Of a stretch of DNA of 64,000 nt, positions 56,910 through 64,000 are shown piece by piece. This DNA is from Candidatus Dadabacteria bacterium (GTDB taxonomy: Bacteria > Desulfobacterota_D > UBA1144 > Nemesobacterales > Nemesobacteraceae): positions 198,346 through 262,345 of the forward strand of contig JAJECI010000007.1 of the NCBI GenBank assembly GCA_022822065.1, read 5' to 3'. The first letter of the stretch is position 1. Each line of letters begins with the position of its first letter. The notes below the pieces were generated by a model. The model was not told the origin of the DNA. It was given only the letters and a program-made list of their open reading frames with translations, and searched no databases. Both the position numbers and the translations under genes were made by a program.

Positions 56910-57965
56910 ATGGGAAAAGAAATAAAATTCGGACTTTCGGCTCCGATGCCGGGAGCTGACGTTGACGGACTCGTAAATTTCTCCGTAAAAGCCGACCAGC
57001 TTGGATTCGACACTATATGGTACCCCGACCATCTGCTTTTCGTGGCGCCGGGAGCAATTGCTCCCGAGGCGTGGACCGTGGCTGCTGCTGCGGCAATGAA
57101 AACGAAAAACATAGCTCTGGGAACGGTTTCTGATCCTCACAGGATGCACCCCGCTGTCTTCGCCCAGAGACTCGCGACTGTTGATCAGCTTTCAAAGGGC
57201 AGGGTAGTACTCTCCCTCGGAGTCGGAGAATCGATGAATCTTGACGCGTTCGGAATCGAGTGGGGAAAACCCCTTTCTAAACTCAGGGAGTCCATAGAAG
57301 TCATGGAGCTTCTTTGGGAAACCGACGAGCCAGTAGATTTTGACGGAAAGTTCTACAACCTTGAGAACGCGTTTTTGCAGATAAAACCCTACGAGAGAAA
57401 CAAGATACCGTTTTACATGGCCACCCACACGCCCAAGGGGCTTCAGCTGACGGGAGAAAAAGGCGACGGATGGCTTCCGATAGATCTGAATCCCGATCTC
57501 TATTCCGGTTATCTCGGGGAGATAAAGGCCGCGGCGGATAATGTGGGGAGATCACTTGACGACGGATTTGACCCCGCCCTGTGGGTATTCACTTCCCTTG
57601 GAGAAAGCGTTGACGCCGCCTACGAGACTCTCGAACCCTTCAAGTACGTGCTGGTTATGCAGGACCAACTGCTAAAGGCCGGCTACGATGTCCAGATACC
57701 CGAAGAATATCACGGTCTTAACTACTTCAACATAGTGCCGACGGATGAAGAAGGGAGACAGAGATTCAGACAGCTCGGGCAGCTTTTCCCGAGAGAAGCC
57801 ATACTTGATTTCACCATTACGGGATCGAAAAAAGACTGCATAGAGAAGATCGAGAAGTTCATAGACGCCGGAGTAAGGAATTTCGTGTTGTTCTACAGGT
57901 TCAGCCCCGATCCGGACTTGGCGCTTGAAACCTATTCAAAGGAGATAATTCCTTACTTCAAATAA
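56910..57965 (+). CDS. LLM-class oxidoreductase, probably F420- or FMN-dependent
   Basis: A 351-residue luciferase-like protein, distinct from the previous one. It begins IKFGLSAPMPGADV and has GFDTIWYPDHLLF, LGTVSDPHRMHPAVFAQRLATVDQLSKGRVVLSLGVGE and FYMATHTPKGLQLTGEKGDGW. The start region and this helix order resemble methylene-tetrahydromethanopterin reductase-like F420 enzymes. Cofactor is inference. It starts 109 bases from the divergent LLM gene with CGAGGTG as ribosome site. Confidence 0.88.
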   Translation: MGKEIKFGLSAPMPGADVDGLVNFSVKADQLGFDTIWYPDHLLFVAPGAIAPEAWTVAAAAAMKTKNIALGTVSDPHRMHPAVFAQRLATVDQLSKGRVVLSLGVGESMNLDAFGIEWGKPLSKLRESIEVMELLWETDEPVDFDGKFYNLENAFLQIKPYERNKIPFYMATHTPKGLQLTGEKGDGWLPIDLNPDLYSGYLGEIKAAADNVGRSLDDGFDPALWVFTSLGESVDAAYETLEPFKYVLVMQDQLLKAGYDVQIPEEYHGLNYFNIVPTDEEGRQRFRQLGQLFPREAILDFTITGSKKDCIEKIEKFIDAGVRNFVLFYRFSPDPDLALETYSKEIIPYFK

Positions 57966-58113
57966 GCTTTCAAGAAATGCTTTTATAAGTTTCTGCAAAC
58001 GGCATTCCTGCATTTATTAGGGCTCATCGCTCCGTATCATCTTAAATAGAAACGGGGGACTATATACTTAACTAGACAAGGATTTGGGATGTTTCTTCGT
58101 CCCAGATTAAATT

Positions 58114-58127
58114 AGGTAAGCTTACCT
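58114..58127. promoter_or_regulatory. Perfect 14-base palindrome upstream of the STAS gene
   Basis: AGGTAAGCTTACCT reads the same on both strands and ends 17 bases before the ATG at 58145, close to where a ribosome site is expected (GGGGG follows). It may be an operator or a leader hairpin. No regulator gene is next to it. Confidence 0.4.
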
Positions 58128-58144
58128 CTGGGGGACAAAAACTC

Positions 58145-58504
58145 ATGGCCATTCAAGACAATCAAATTAAGATGCAGTCCGATCATATCAAAGGGGTCTT
58201 GGTAATAAGCGCAGCTGGTCAAGTTCATGGTATGAACGCGCGGGAATTCCACGATAACCTGTACAAGGAAATTATCGCCTCCAACAACTTCGTAGTCCTG
58301 GATCTTGAAAAGCTGTCCTACATCAACAGTGCGGGATTGCGTTCAATTCTGCTTGTTGGAAAAACACTCCAAGGCAGAAATACGAGATTCGTATTGTGTT
58401 CCCTGTCTGATTCCGTAAAAGAAATCTTCAAGATCGCAGGTTTTGACAGAATCCTTGAGATGTTCGAATCCCGTTCTGATGCTATAGCTGCAATAACCAG
58501 TTAA
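58145..58504 (+). CDS. STAS-domain anti-sigma factor antagonist-like protein
   Basis: A 119-residue SpoIIAA/STAS-type protein. The core strand-helix YINSAGLRSILL has Ser62 at the phosphorylation site of anti-sigma antagonists, followed by the C-terminal KEIFKIAGFDRILEMF. These proteins switch partners with an anti-sigma kinase (HATPase). No such kinase is in the window; the ECF pair at 7218 is not of that type. Lipid-transport MlaB is also a STAS protein, but the canonical Ser fits the signalling class. Confidence 0.87.
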   Translation: MAIQDNQIKMQSDHIKGVLVISAAGQVHGMNAREFHDNLYKEIIASNNFVVLDLEKLSYINSAGLRSILLVGKTLQGRNTRFVLCSLSDSVKEIFKIAGFDRILEMFESRSDAIAAITS

Positions 58505-58552
58505 ACGCATTAGGATGGATCAGTTGCTAACTCTCTGATTTTTCTCAACTTA

Positions 58553-58582
58553 TTGACAATCGTCAAAGCTCTTAGTTAATAT
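58553..58582 (+). promoter_or_regulatory. Sigma-70 promoter for the membrane protein at 58638
   Basis: TTGACA (58553-58558), 18 bases, TAATAT (58577-58582). A TTGAC/GTCAA repeat (58553-58566) overlaps the -35. GGAGG lies 10 bases before the TTG start. Confidence 0.55.
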
Positions 58583-58637
58583 AGAAAATGTGCGGTTGGT
58601 GGAATAGCGGGTTAAAAAACTCGGAGGTAAAGGGCTT

Positions 58638-59111
58638 TTGAAGAAAACAGCCGCTGTTATAGTTTCCGCAATAATTCTTCTCACCTGGGGAGCAGTGTCA
58701 TGGATGGTTCTTCCATGGCACCAGATGGTAGCTAATGAATTTACCAACGAATCCGAAGTTGCCGAAACCATAAGGGCAAATGCCCCGAAACCGGGCATTT
58801 ACTACCTGCCATTCTCGCATAAGAATTACAAAGCGGGAGAAACGGCAGCTTTCGTAAACGCCCTTCCTCAGGGCTACACCCCCGCCATGACGAATCAGCT
58901 TGTCACACAGTTCGTCGGCGACCTCGTAAGCGCTTTACTCGTTATCTGCCTGCTCTCCCAGACAGCCGGCCTGAGTTACTGGGGACGCGTAGGATTTGTG
59001 ACTCTGGTCGGAGTGGTCATAGCCTCCGTAAGTCATTTCCCCTATTGGAACTGGTTCGGGTTCCCTATTCAGTATATAACAGTTATTGTCGTTGACAGTC
59101 TGATCGCCTAG
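58638..59111 (+). CDS. Small membrane protein, probably shortened by an in-frame amber codon
   Basis: Translation from TTG gives 157 residues with an N-terminal hydrophobic segment (4-26), a soluble loop with GIYYLPFSHKNYKAGETAAF, and three further hydrophobic stretches (about 91-108, 115-133, 142-156). The frame stops at TAG 59109-59111 in the middle of the last helix, but continues without further stops to 59192 with residues that complete that helix and a basic tail. In comparable proteins a Trp would be expected at the amber position (TGG to TAG). I know no function. The start is supported by GGAGG and a promoter. Confidence 0.6.
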   Translation: MKKTAAVIVSAIILLTWGAVSWMVLPWHQMVANEFTNESEVAETIRANAPKPGIYYLPFSHKNYKAGETAAFVNALPQGYTPAMTNQLVTQFVGDLVSALLVICLLSQTAGLSYWGRVGFVTLVGVVIASVSHFPYWNWFGFPIQYITVIVVDSLIA

Positions 59112-59192
59112 TTTCTTGCGGGGCTTGTCATGGCAAAACTGGTCGCAAGAGATACGAGAAAAGTGATCAACGAAAAAATAGGTGATTATTGA
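59112..59192 (+). pseudogene. Continuation of the interrupted membrane-protein frame
   Basis: 26 codons follow the amber in the same frame (FLAGLVMAKLV, then a basic tail ending KIGDY) to a TGA. The hydrophobic half-helix and charged tip fit onto the previous 157 residues. It has no own start with a ribosome site. Confidence 0.45.
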
Positions 59193-59216
59193 ATTTGTCC
59201 GCACGCGTGCAGACGC

Positions 59217-60833
59217 TCAATGTTCCCCAGACGGGGAAGTATCCACAAACTCGACCCTGCTGAAGTAAAGAAAATTCAGGCGGTCAGGTTCAAGCCCCTT
59301 TACGTACGGCTTGATCATGTTCTGCTGAACCGAATTGAGATAAGGGACTATCGGGACATCGGTTTCCGCAAGAATCCTCTGGGCACTGTTGTAAAGGTCT
59401 GTTCTTTGCCCGCGGTCCAGAATCCCGGCCGCCTTCTCCACTAATCGATCGTACTCCGGATTGCACCATCCGGTACGGTTATTCCCGCTTCCGCACTCAA
59501 AGAGATTCATGAAATTGTGAGGATCCGGGAAATCCGCCTGCCATCCGGCTCTGAATACGGGCGGAGGATCCGTTCTGAGAGTGCTCAGATAGACAGTCCA
59601 TTCCTGGTTCACGAGCTTGACTTCGATGCCGAGATGCTCCTTCCACATGCTCTGGAAGGCCTCGGCCACAATCCTGTTGTTTCCCGTATCCGGATACAGA
59701 AAAGCGGTCTTCGGAAAATTCTCTCCGCCCGGATAGCCAGCCATCTCAAGAAATTTCCTCGCCTTCTGCGCATCAAACGAAATGCCGATCCGGGGATTGT
59801 GGGCAAGCATGTCGATCGGTATCCATGAAGTTACGGGCACTCCCGCTCCCTGGAGAAGTCCTGCGAGGCTCTCCCTGTCTATTGAACTCGCGAAAGCTTT
59901 TCTCACCAGAGGATTGTCAAACGGGACTTTTTTAGTGTTAAACCCTATGTAGTTGTTCCTGAAAACCACGCTCTGCTTAAAATCCGGAAACTTGATAACC
60001 CTTGGAACTTCAAGCAGTGGAATTCCCTTGCTGTCAAGAAAATCGAGTTCCCCGCTCTCATAAAGGGCGAGAGTGGAGACGGGATTCTCGTTCATTATCA
60101 TCTTTACCTTCTTAGCGCTTTTGGGCTTCTCCCCCCAGTAGCCTTCATACTCCTCGATAAGAACTTCCTTATGATGCTTCCATTCTTTTAATCTGTAAGG
60201 TCCCAGGGTTACCATGTTCGCGGCTTCAGTCCACCTGGTTCCGTATTTCTCGACAATATCCTTTCTCATCGGAAAAGTGGACATGAAGGTGACCAGGCTC
60301 AGAAAATAGGCCCTCGGCTTTTCAAGAGTAACAACAAGGGTATGGTCATCCGGGGCCTTCACCCCGACTTTGCCAAAATCCTTTATCTCCCCTGAGTTAA
60401 ATTTTCTAGCGTTTTTTATGTCAAAAAGAAAATAGGCGTAGCTTCCGGCGGTTTCGGGCTTAAGAATCCTTTTCCATGAATAAAGGAAATCCACGGCTCG
60501 AAGCGGCACCCCGTCTGTCCAGAGGACTTTTTCCCTTATTTTAAAGGTATAAGTCCTTCCATCCTCGCTTACCCGCCAGCTTCGCGCGAGAGCGGGTACG
60601 GGTTCGTATTTTTCATCAAACGCCGCAAGACCGTCCATTATGTTCTCTATGATCGTGAAAGATGTGACGTCGGTAGCGAGAGACCAGTCAAGCGTGGGGG
60701 GTTCGGTGCCGATATTTATGTTAAGAGTGTCCTTGCGGGAAATATCCTCCACGTCAGAGGCTTTGTTTGCGGAACCGCAGGAAAGAAAAAGCAGAACGCA
60801 GAGGAGTGGAAAAAGATTTTTCAATCTCTTCAT
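59217..60833 (-). CDS. Peptide/dipeptide-type ABC solute-binding lipoprotein (SBP_bac_5)
   Basis: A 538-residue OppA/DppA-family lipoprotein. Lipobox LFLSC puts lipid on Cys19. Family features include NIGTEPPTLDWSLATD, LRAVDFLYSWKRIL, and QNMIKPYVKGL near the end. No permease or ATPase genes adjoin, so its transporter must be elsewhere or it pairs with another system. It is downstream of two other solute-binding genes on the same strand. Confidence 0.9.
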   Translation of the reverse strand: MKRLKNLFPLLCVLLFLSCGSANKASDVEDISRKDTLNINIGTEPPTLDWSLATDVTSFTIIENIMDGLAAFDEKYEPVPALARSWRVSEDGRTYTFKIREKVLWTDGVPLRAVDFLYSWKRILKPETAGSYAYFLFDIKNARKFNSGEIKDFGKVGVKAPDDHTLVVTLEKPRAYFLSLVTFMSTFPMRKDIVEKYGTRWTEAANMVTLGPYRLKEWKHHKEVLIEEYEGYWGEKPKSAKKVKMIMNENPVSTLALYESGELDFLDSKGIPLLEVPRVIKFPDFKQSVVFRNNYIGFNTKKVPFDNPLVRKAFASSIDRESLAGLLQGAGVPVTSWIPIDMLAHNPRIGISFDAQKARKFLEMAGYPGGENFPKTAFLYPDTGNNRIVAEAFQSMWKEHLGIEVKLVNQEWTVYLSTLRTDPPPVFRAGWQADFPDPHNFMNLFECGSGNNRTGWCNPEYDRLVEKAAGILDRGQRTDLYNSAQRILAETDVPIVPYLNSVQQNMIKPYVKGLEPDRLNFLYFSRVEFVDTSPSGEH

Positions 60834-60921
60834 AGCAATATTTAAACGCCTCCGCCTGCGGATTGTCTCATAGAAACTGCCTGCAAGAGCAAGGAACCAA
60901 TTTTAATGTCTGGCTTAGCTA

Positions 60922-62064
60922 TTATTCGAGAACTTCAAACCGGTCGTCTCTTACTATCCCCACAACCGGTTCGTAGACCGCGTCCCCATTGCGGTCAAAA
61001 TAGAAATCGCCCAGAAGCGTATCCGTCCTGATATCGGCCATTGCGTCGCGTACAGCTTCCGGATCGGTTGAAGAGGCATCGGCGATGGCTTCAGCCAGTA
61101 TATAAGTAGATGCGTAGGACAGTGTGGCGAAAGCATCGGGTTCGTCGTATTTTGCCCGGAAATTCCTGAGAAACCTGCGGTTCTCAGGCGTGTCAACAGC
61201 CGCGATCCAAGTCGTAAAAGTAATCGCACCTTCGGCAGCGCCAGGGTGAACTGCATTCGCTTCGCTTATGTCATCTGAGGTAAACAAGGTGACCAGAAAA
61301 GGAATATCCATTCCGAGCCGCCGCGCCTGTACCATAATCCCTCTTCGACCTGGAGCCAGAGCTGATATGAAAAGAGCTTCGGGAGCAGGAACGGCATTCA
61401 TGATGTCATTTAACTGCGTGGTCAGGTCGGGAAGTGCGCCGGTTCGGGAATAAGTCTGCTCGCTCACGATCCTGACACCACGCTTTTCAAGCTCCTCTTT
61501 TACCTTTTCGTGGTTACTTGAGGAAAAAGCGTCGGACTCATTCACTATGATAGCCGCGTTATCGTACTCGAGCCGTTCCCGGGTAACTCTGACGCCAGCC
61601 CGCACAAGCGGGTCAACGGTGAGGGATGTACGGAAGACAAATTCGCTTCTGGCGCTAAGACCGAGCGCAGCGGAGGTGGGACTGAAAGCCACAACCCTGT
61701 TTTGGTGCGCGATCGGAATAATCCTCTCGGTGGCGCTTGAGGTAAAGGGACCGAGGACGGCGACCACTCCATCCTGCTCGATAAGTTTTGTGTATGCTCT
61801 CTCGGCGCCGTCCGGGGTACCCTCGGAATCTTCAACAACAAATCGAATTTTCTTCCCGCCAAGCAGTGACGATTCATTAATCTCCCCGAGGGCAAGCTCC
61901 ATGCCGTTTTTCATCTGCAGGCCATTTGAGGAAAGCGGACCGGTGAGAGGAACAACGACGCCGACGGAGATTTCTTCGGTTTCGTTCTGGCCACAGGAGA
62001 AAGAACCGAGAAGCAGCAACAAAACGACTCCGGCGGCAAGCATAAATGAAGTTACTTTTTTCAT
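60922..62064 (-). CDS. Branched-chain amino-acid-type ABC substrate-binding lipoprotein (first copy)
   Basis: A 380-residue periplasmic-binding protein of the LivJ/leucine-binding type. Hydrophobic signal ending GSFSC (Cys24), ISVGVVVPLTGPLSSNGLQM, VEDSEGTPDGAERAYTKLIEQDGVVAVLGPF, and GDFYFDRNGDAVYEPVVGIVRDDRFEVLE at the end. Its sequence is close to the copy at 62158. Lipobox is atypical at the -3 position. The ligand cannot be named. Confidence 0.88.
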   Translation of the reverse strand: MKKVTSFMLAAGVVLLLLLGSFSCGQNETEEISVGVVVPLTGPLSSNGLQMKNGMELALGEINESSLLGGKKIRFVVEDSEGTPDGAERAYTKLIEQDGVVAVLGPFTSSATERIIPIAHQNRVVAFSPTSAALGLSARSEFVFRTSLTVDPLVRAGVRVTRERLEYDNAAIIVNESDAFSSSNHEKVKEELEKRGVRIVSEQTYSRTGALPDLTTQLNDIMNAVPAPEALFISALAPGRRGIMVQARRLGMDIPFLVTLFTSDDISEANAVHPGAAEGAITFTTWIAAVDTPENRRFLRNFRAKYDEPDAFATLSYASTYILAEAIADASSTDPEAVRDAMADIRTDTLLGDFYFDRNGDAVYEPVVGIVRDDRFEVLE

Positions 62065-62157
62065 ATTAAAGTCCTTCGACAGCCACCCATCCTTGAGAGA
62101 AGATACCCATTCAAACGCTCAGGATCAAGATTATACCGACAGGTTCGAACAACGGGA

Positions 62158-63336
62158 TTACTCGAGGGTCACAAACCTGCCGTCGCGGACTATCCTTACC
62201 ACGGGACTGTAGACCCCGTCCCCGTTCTCGTCAAAATAGAAATCGCCGAAAATAGTGTCGTCCAGAGCGGATTCCGGACCGATCATCTGCAGGGCCGCCC
62301 TGATATCCTCCGGGCTGGCTGTTGAAGCGCGCGCGATGGCGATGGCCAGTATTTGGGTGGTAGCGTAGGAGCGCGCCGAGTACGCGTCGGGATCCTCTTC
62401 GTATTTCGCCTTGTATTTCCCGACGAAATCCACGCTCCGGGGCGTAATGTCGTCTGCCCAGTTCGTAAACGTAATGACACCTTCGGTCGACTCCTCACGC
62501 CTCTTCTCAGCCTCCGCCACGTCCGTCTCCGTGAGCGCGATTACGATCAGGGGAACTGTTATGCCCATCTCGCGGGCCCTGACTATTACCTCCTGGCGCC
62601 CTGGTGAAAGCGCCGAAACGAATACCACGTCCGCGCCCGAGTCCTTTATGGCGCGCAACGGCTCCGTGAGGAGATCAGGAGGAGGAGGAACGTTCTTTGC
62701 TAGGCTGAAACTCTGCTCGCTCACGACCTCCACGTCCTGGTGGTCGTCCTTCGCAAGTTCCTCAAGCACCCTGTCGTTGCCGCTCCTGGAGAAATCGTCA
62801 CCTGCGTTGACTATGGTCGCCGCTTTGGAATACCCTAGAGCGCTTTTGGTTTTCCTTATTCCTTCGGGCACCGTTTTGTCCACGGTAAGTGCAGTGCGGA
62901 ATATGAAATCGCCGGGAGCAGTGATCCCGCTCGGACTCGCAGAGGAGGTCGGACTTATGGCCACCACCTTGCTTTCGTTCGCGAGCGGAGCGGCTCTTTT
63001 TGTCGAACTGGAACTCCACGGACCGATTATCACGCTCACAGCGTCCTCGTCGATGAGCTTCCTGAAAGCCCTCTCCGCGCCGTCCGGGGTGCCTTCGGTA
63101 TCCTCAAAGACCAGGCGGAGATCCATTCCGCCGAGAAGCGCCGACGCGTTGATCTCCTCCACGGCGAGTTCGACACCTTTTTTCATGTTCCCCCCAAGCC
63201 CCTCTGATACTCCCGTAAGGGGAAAGGCGACGCCGACTGCAATCTCCTCGGCGCTATCACCGTGGCAGGAAACAAGACCTAGAACCGCGGCCACGGCGGC
63301 CACGGCAAAAAACAAAAGCGCAGCTACTTTTCTCAC
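62158..63336 (-). CDS. Branched-chain amino-acid-type ABC substrate-binding lipoprotein (second copy)
   Basis: A 392-residue paralogue of the previous gene. Lipobox LVSC (Cys24). It shares the start IAVGVAFPLTGV, EDTEGTPDGAERAFRKLIDEDAVSVIIGPW and the end GDFYFDENGDGVYSPVVRIVRDGRFVTLE. The middle parts diverge, so the two copies likely bind different ligands. They sit in tandem with a 93-base gap, which shows no promoter I can support. Confidence 0.88.
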   Translation of the reverse strand: MRKVAALLFFAVAAVAAVLGLVSCHGDSAEEIAVGVAFPLTGVSEGLGGNMKKGVELAVEEINASALLGGMDLRLVFEDTEGTPDGAERAFRKLIDEDAVSVIIGPWSSSSTKRAAPLANESKVVAISPTSSASPSGITAPGDFIFRTALTVDKTVPEGIRKTKSALGYSKAATIVNAGDDFSRSGNDRVLEELAKDDHQDVEVVSEQSFSLAKNVPPPPDLLTEPLRAIKDSGADVVFVSALSPGRQEVIVRAREMGITVPLIVIALTETDVAEAEKRREESTEGVITFTNWADDITPRSVDFVGKYKAKYEEDPDAYSARSYATTQILAIAIARASTASPEDIRAALQMIGPESALDDTIFGDFYFDENGDGVYSPVVRIVRDGRFVTLE

Positions 63337-63362
63337 TTTAAAACAACCCCCCTTTTCGATGA

Positions 63363-63854
63363 TTATTCACTATCGGAGAGGGCAACCAGAACAGAGTCCT
63401 TCTCGACCGTCTGCCCTTCTTCAACCCTTATTTCCTTTATGGTGCCCGAAGCGGAGGCTTTAAGTTCGCTTTCCATCTTCATGGCTTCGACCACTATGAC
63501 ACTGTCCCCGACCTCGACGCTGTCTCCCTGCTTCTTAAGAATCTTCACCACCCTGCTGTGCATCGGTGCCGTTATGTTAAGACTCCCCGTGCCTTCTGCC
63601 TGGGAAGCGTCCCTTCCGGAAACGGCTTCCAGTTCGTAGAGGTCGCCTTCGTGGAAAACCTGTATTTTCTTTCCTTCCCTGAATATCCCTACGGTGATGC
63701 TCTGGTTGTCAACCAGAATCGAATAGGTGCTCTCGTCTATGCGCAGAAACTCCAATTCCTTCTGCTCATCGTCTATGCTGAAAAGGCTCAGTCCTTCCTT
63801 TTCTTCGAAGCCTACCTTGTAGGTTTTGTTTCCCAGTTTGAAAGTATAAGTCAT
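63363..63854 (-). CDS. Biotin carboxyl carrier (biotinyl-lipoyl) domain protein
   Basis: A 163-residue protein with an N-terminal domain (about 1-85) and a C-terminal biotinyl domain (from about 92). The biotin attachment motif EAMKMES has Lys126. APMHSRVVKILKKQGDSVEVGD and GTIKEIRVEEGQTVEKDSVLV complete the barrel. It is the carrier of an acyl-CoA carboxylase or a sodium-pumping decarboxylase, whose other subunits must lie beyond the window. The ATG overlaps the preceding stop by 4 bases. Confidence 0.93.
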   Translation of the reverse strand: MTYTFKLGNKTYKVGFEEKEGLSLFSIDDEQKELEFLRIDESTYSILVDNQSITVGIFREGKKIQVFHEGDLYELEAVSGRDASQAEGTGSLNITAPMHSRVVKILKKQGDSVEVGDSVIVVEAMKMESELKASASGTIKEIRVEEGQTVEKDSVLVALSDSE

Positions 63855-64000
63855 AACAGCGGATTCCCGGATACGCCGACCCTTCTGGCAAAAAGCTTCC
63901 AGCCCGAAGAAGCAGCGGTTTTCCCCTGCGCAATCTGGTTTGAGCCGCCGTTCATGGCGACAGCGGCGGCCATGAGTATAACTTCAGGATCGGAGTCCTC
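63851..64000 (-). CDS. C-terminal fragment of a carboxylase/decarboxylase subunit, possibly OadG/MmdD-like (5' end beyond window)
   Basis: The last 49 codons of a gene coupled by an ATGA overlap to the biotin-carrier gene. The end reads DPEVILMAAAVAMNGG, a linker, then SGWKLFARRVGV. A helix starting PEV with many Ala, then Trp-Lys and Arg, resembles the tail of small OadG or MmdD subunits, which in decarboxylase operons precede the biotin subunit. The fragment is short, so this is tentative. Confidence 0.4.
   Translation of the reverse strand, partial: EDSDPEVILMAAAVAMNGGSNQIAQGKTAASSGWKLFARRVGVSGNPLL

Noticed and set aside
62411-63463. Plus-strand open frame of 350 codons
   Set aside because: Serine/threonine-rich shadow of the second binding-protein gene on the other strand.

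Overview
This window reads as a chromosome segment from a Gram-negative bacterium. It has a porin, a BtuB-type outer-membrane receptor, lipoproteins, a DsbA-like periplasmic thioredoxin and MlaE/MlaF lipid-transport parts. The F-type ATP synthase operon has two b-type stalk genes and no a or c genes, one of the stalk genes carries a signal-peptide-like N-terminus, and this layout is known from deltaproteobacterial (Desulfobacterota-like) relatives. A B12-dependent class II ribonucleotide reductase, a myo-inositol-phosphate synthase, a ferrooxidans-type glutamate-cysteine ligase, an IspDF fusion, a bacterial deoxyhypusine-synthase homologue and two luciferase-like (LLM) oxidoreductases point to an uncultivated, proteobacteria-like lineage. 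I cannot name the phylum; Desulfobacterota-like or Dadabacteria-like are guesses. Almost everything is housekeeping. There are no insertion sequences, phage genes or CRISPR arrays.

Layout. 1-3.6 kb: htpX, a glutamine-amidotransferase-like gene and uvrA (cut by the window edge), all on the minus strand. 3.7-4.4 kb: an AT-rich orphan gene that looks like a divergent uracil-DNA-glycosylase-fold protein. 4.5-6.6 kb: mnmG, overlapped at its 3' end by a 57-codon minus-strand gene with its own strong promoter. 6.7-8.5 kb: a secreted small protein, an ECF sigma factor and a membrane-anchored putative anti-sigma, ending in a large nested hairpin. 8.5-13 kb: a DUF255 thioredoxin protein, a Nudix hydrolase, a methyltransferase, tRNA-Arg(CCG) and a family-4 UDG whose stop codon lies inside the tRNA gene. 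13-20 kb: leuS, the deoxyhypusine-synthase homologue, a porin, a methyltransferase and a Cache-domain surface protein with a GC-type C-terminal sorting tail. 20-24 kb: the mscS-argH-thiE operon and a DUF924 gene. 24-27 kb: nrdJ behind a promoter overlapped by a near-consensus NrdR box. 27-34 kb: a Kef-type antiporter followed by atpX-F-H-A-G-D-C.

34-42 kb: pyruvate kinase, facing a tightly packed six-gene operon (MBL hydrolase, purB, DsbA-like, RDD, gshA, DASS transporter). 42.6-49 kb: PIN-TRAM protein, ispDF, a second and larger Cache protein with the same tail, mlaF, sodA and a primary-type sigma factor. 49-53 kb: a minus-strand run of lipoprotein, mlaE, rplM, rpsI and inositol-phosphate synthase. 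53-55.6 kb: glutaredoxin, then a cobalamin riboswitch and btuB. 55.7-64 kb: two divergent LLM oxidoreductases, a STAS protein, a small membrane protein interrupted by an amber codon, three solute-binding lipoproteins, a biotin carrier protein and the edge of another carboxylase or decarboxylase subunit.

How genes connect. B12 uptake (btuB under a cobalamin riboswitch) would supply the B12-dependent NrdJ, whose own control looks NrdR-based. Glutathione synthesis, glutaredoxin, the DsbA-like protein, SodA and the DUF255 thioredoxin protein form a redox theme. MlaF and MlaE are encoded about 4.4 kb apart. The two Cache/GC-tail proteins, the sigma/anti-sigma island, the acidic 57-aa gene and the AT-rich orphan are the least explained parts.
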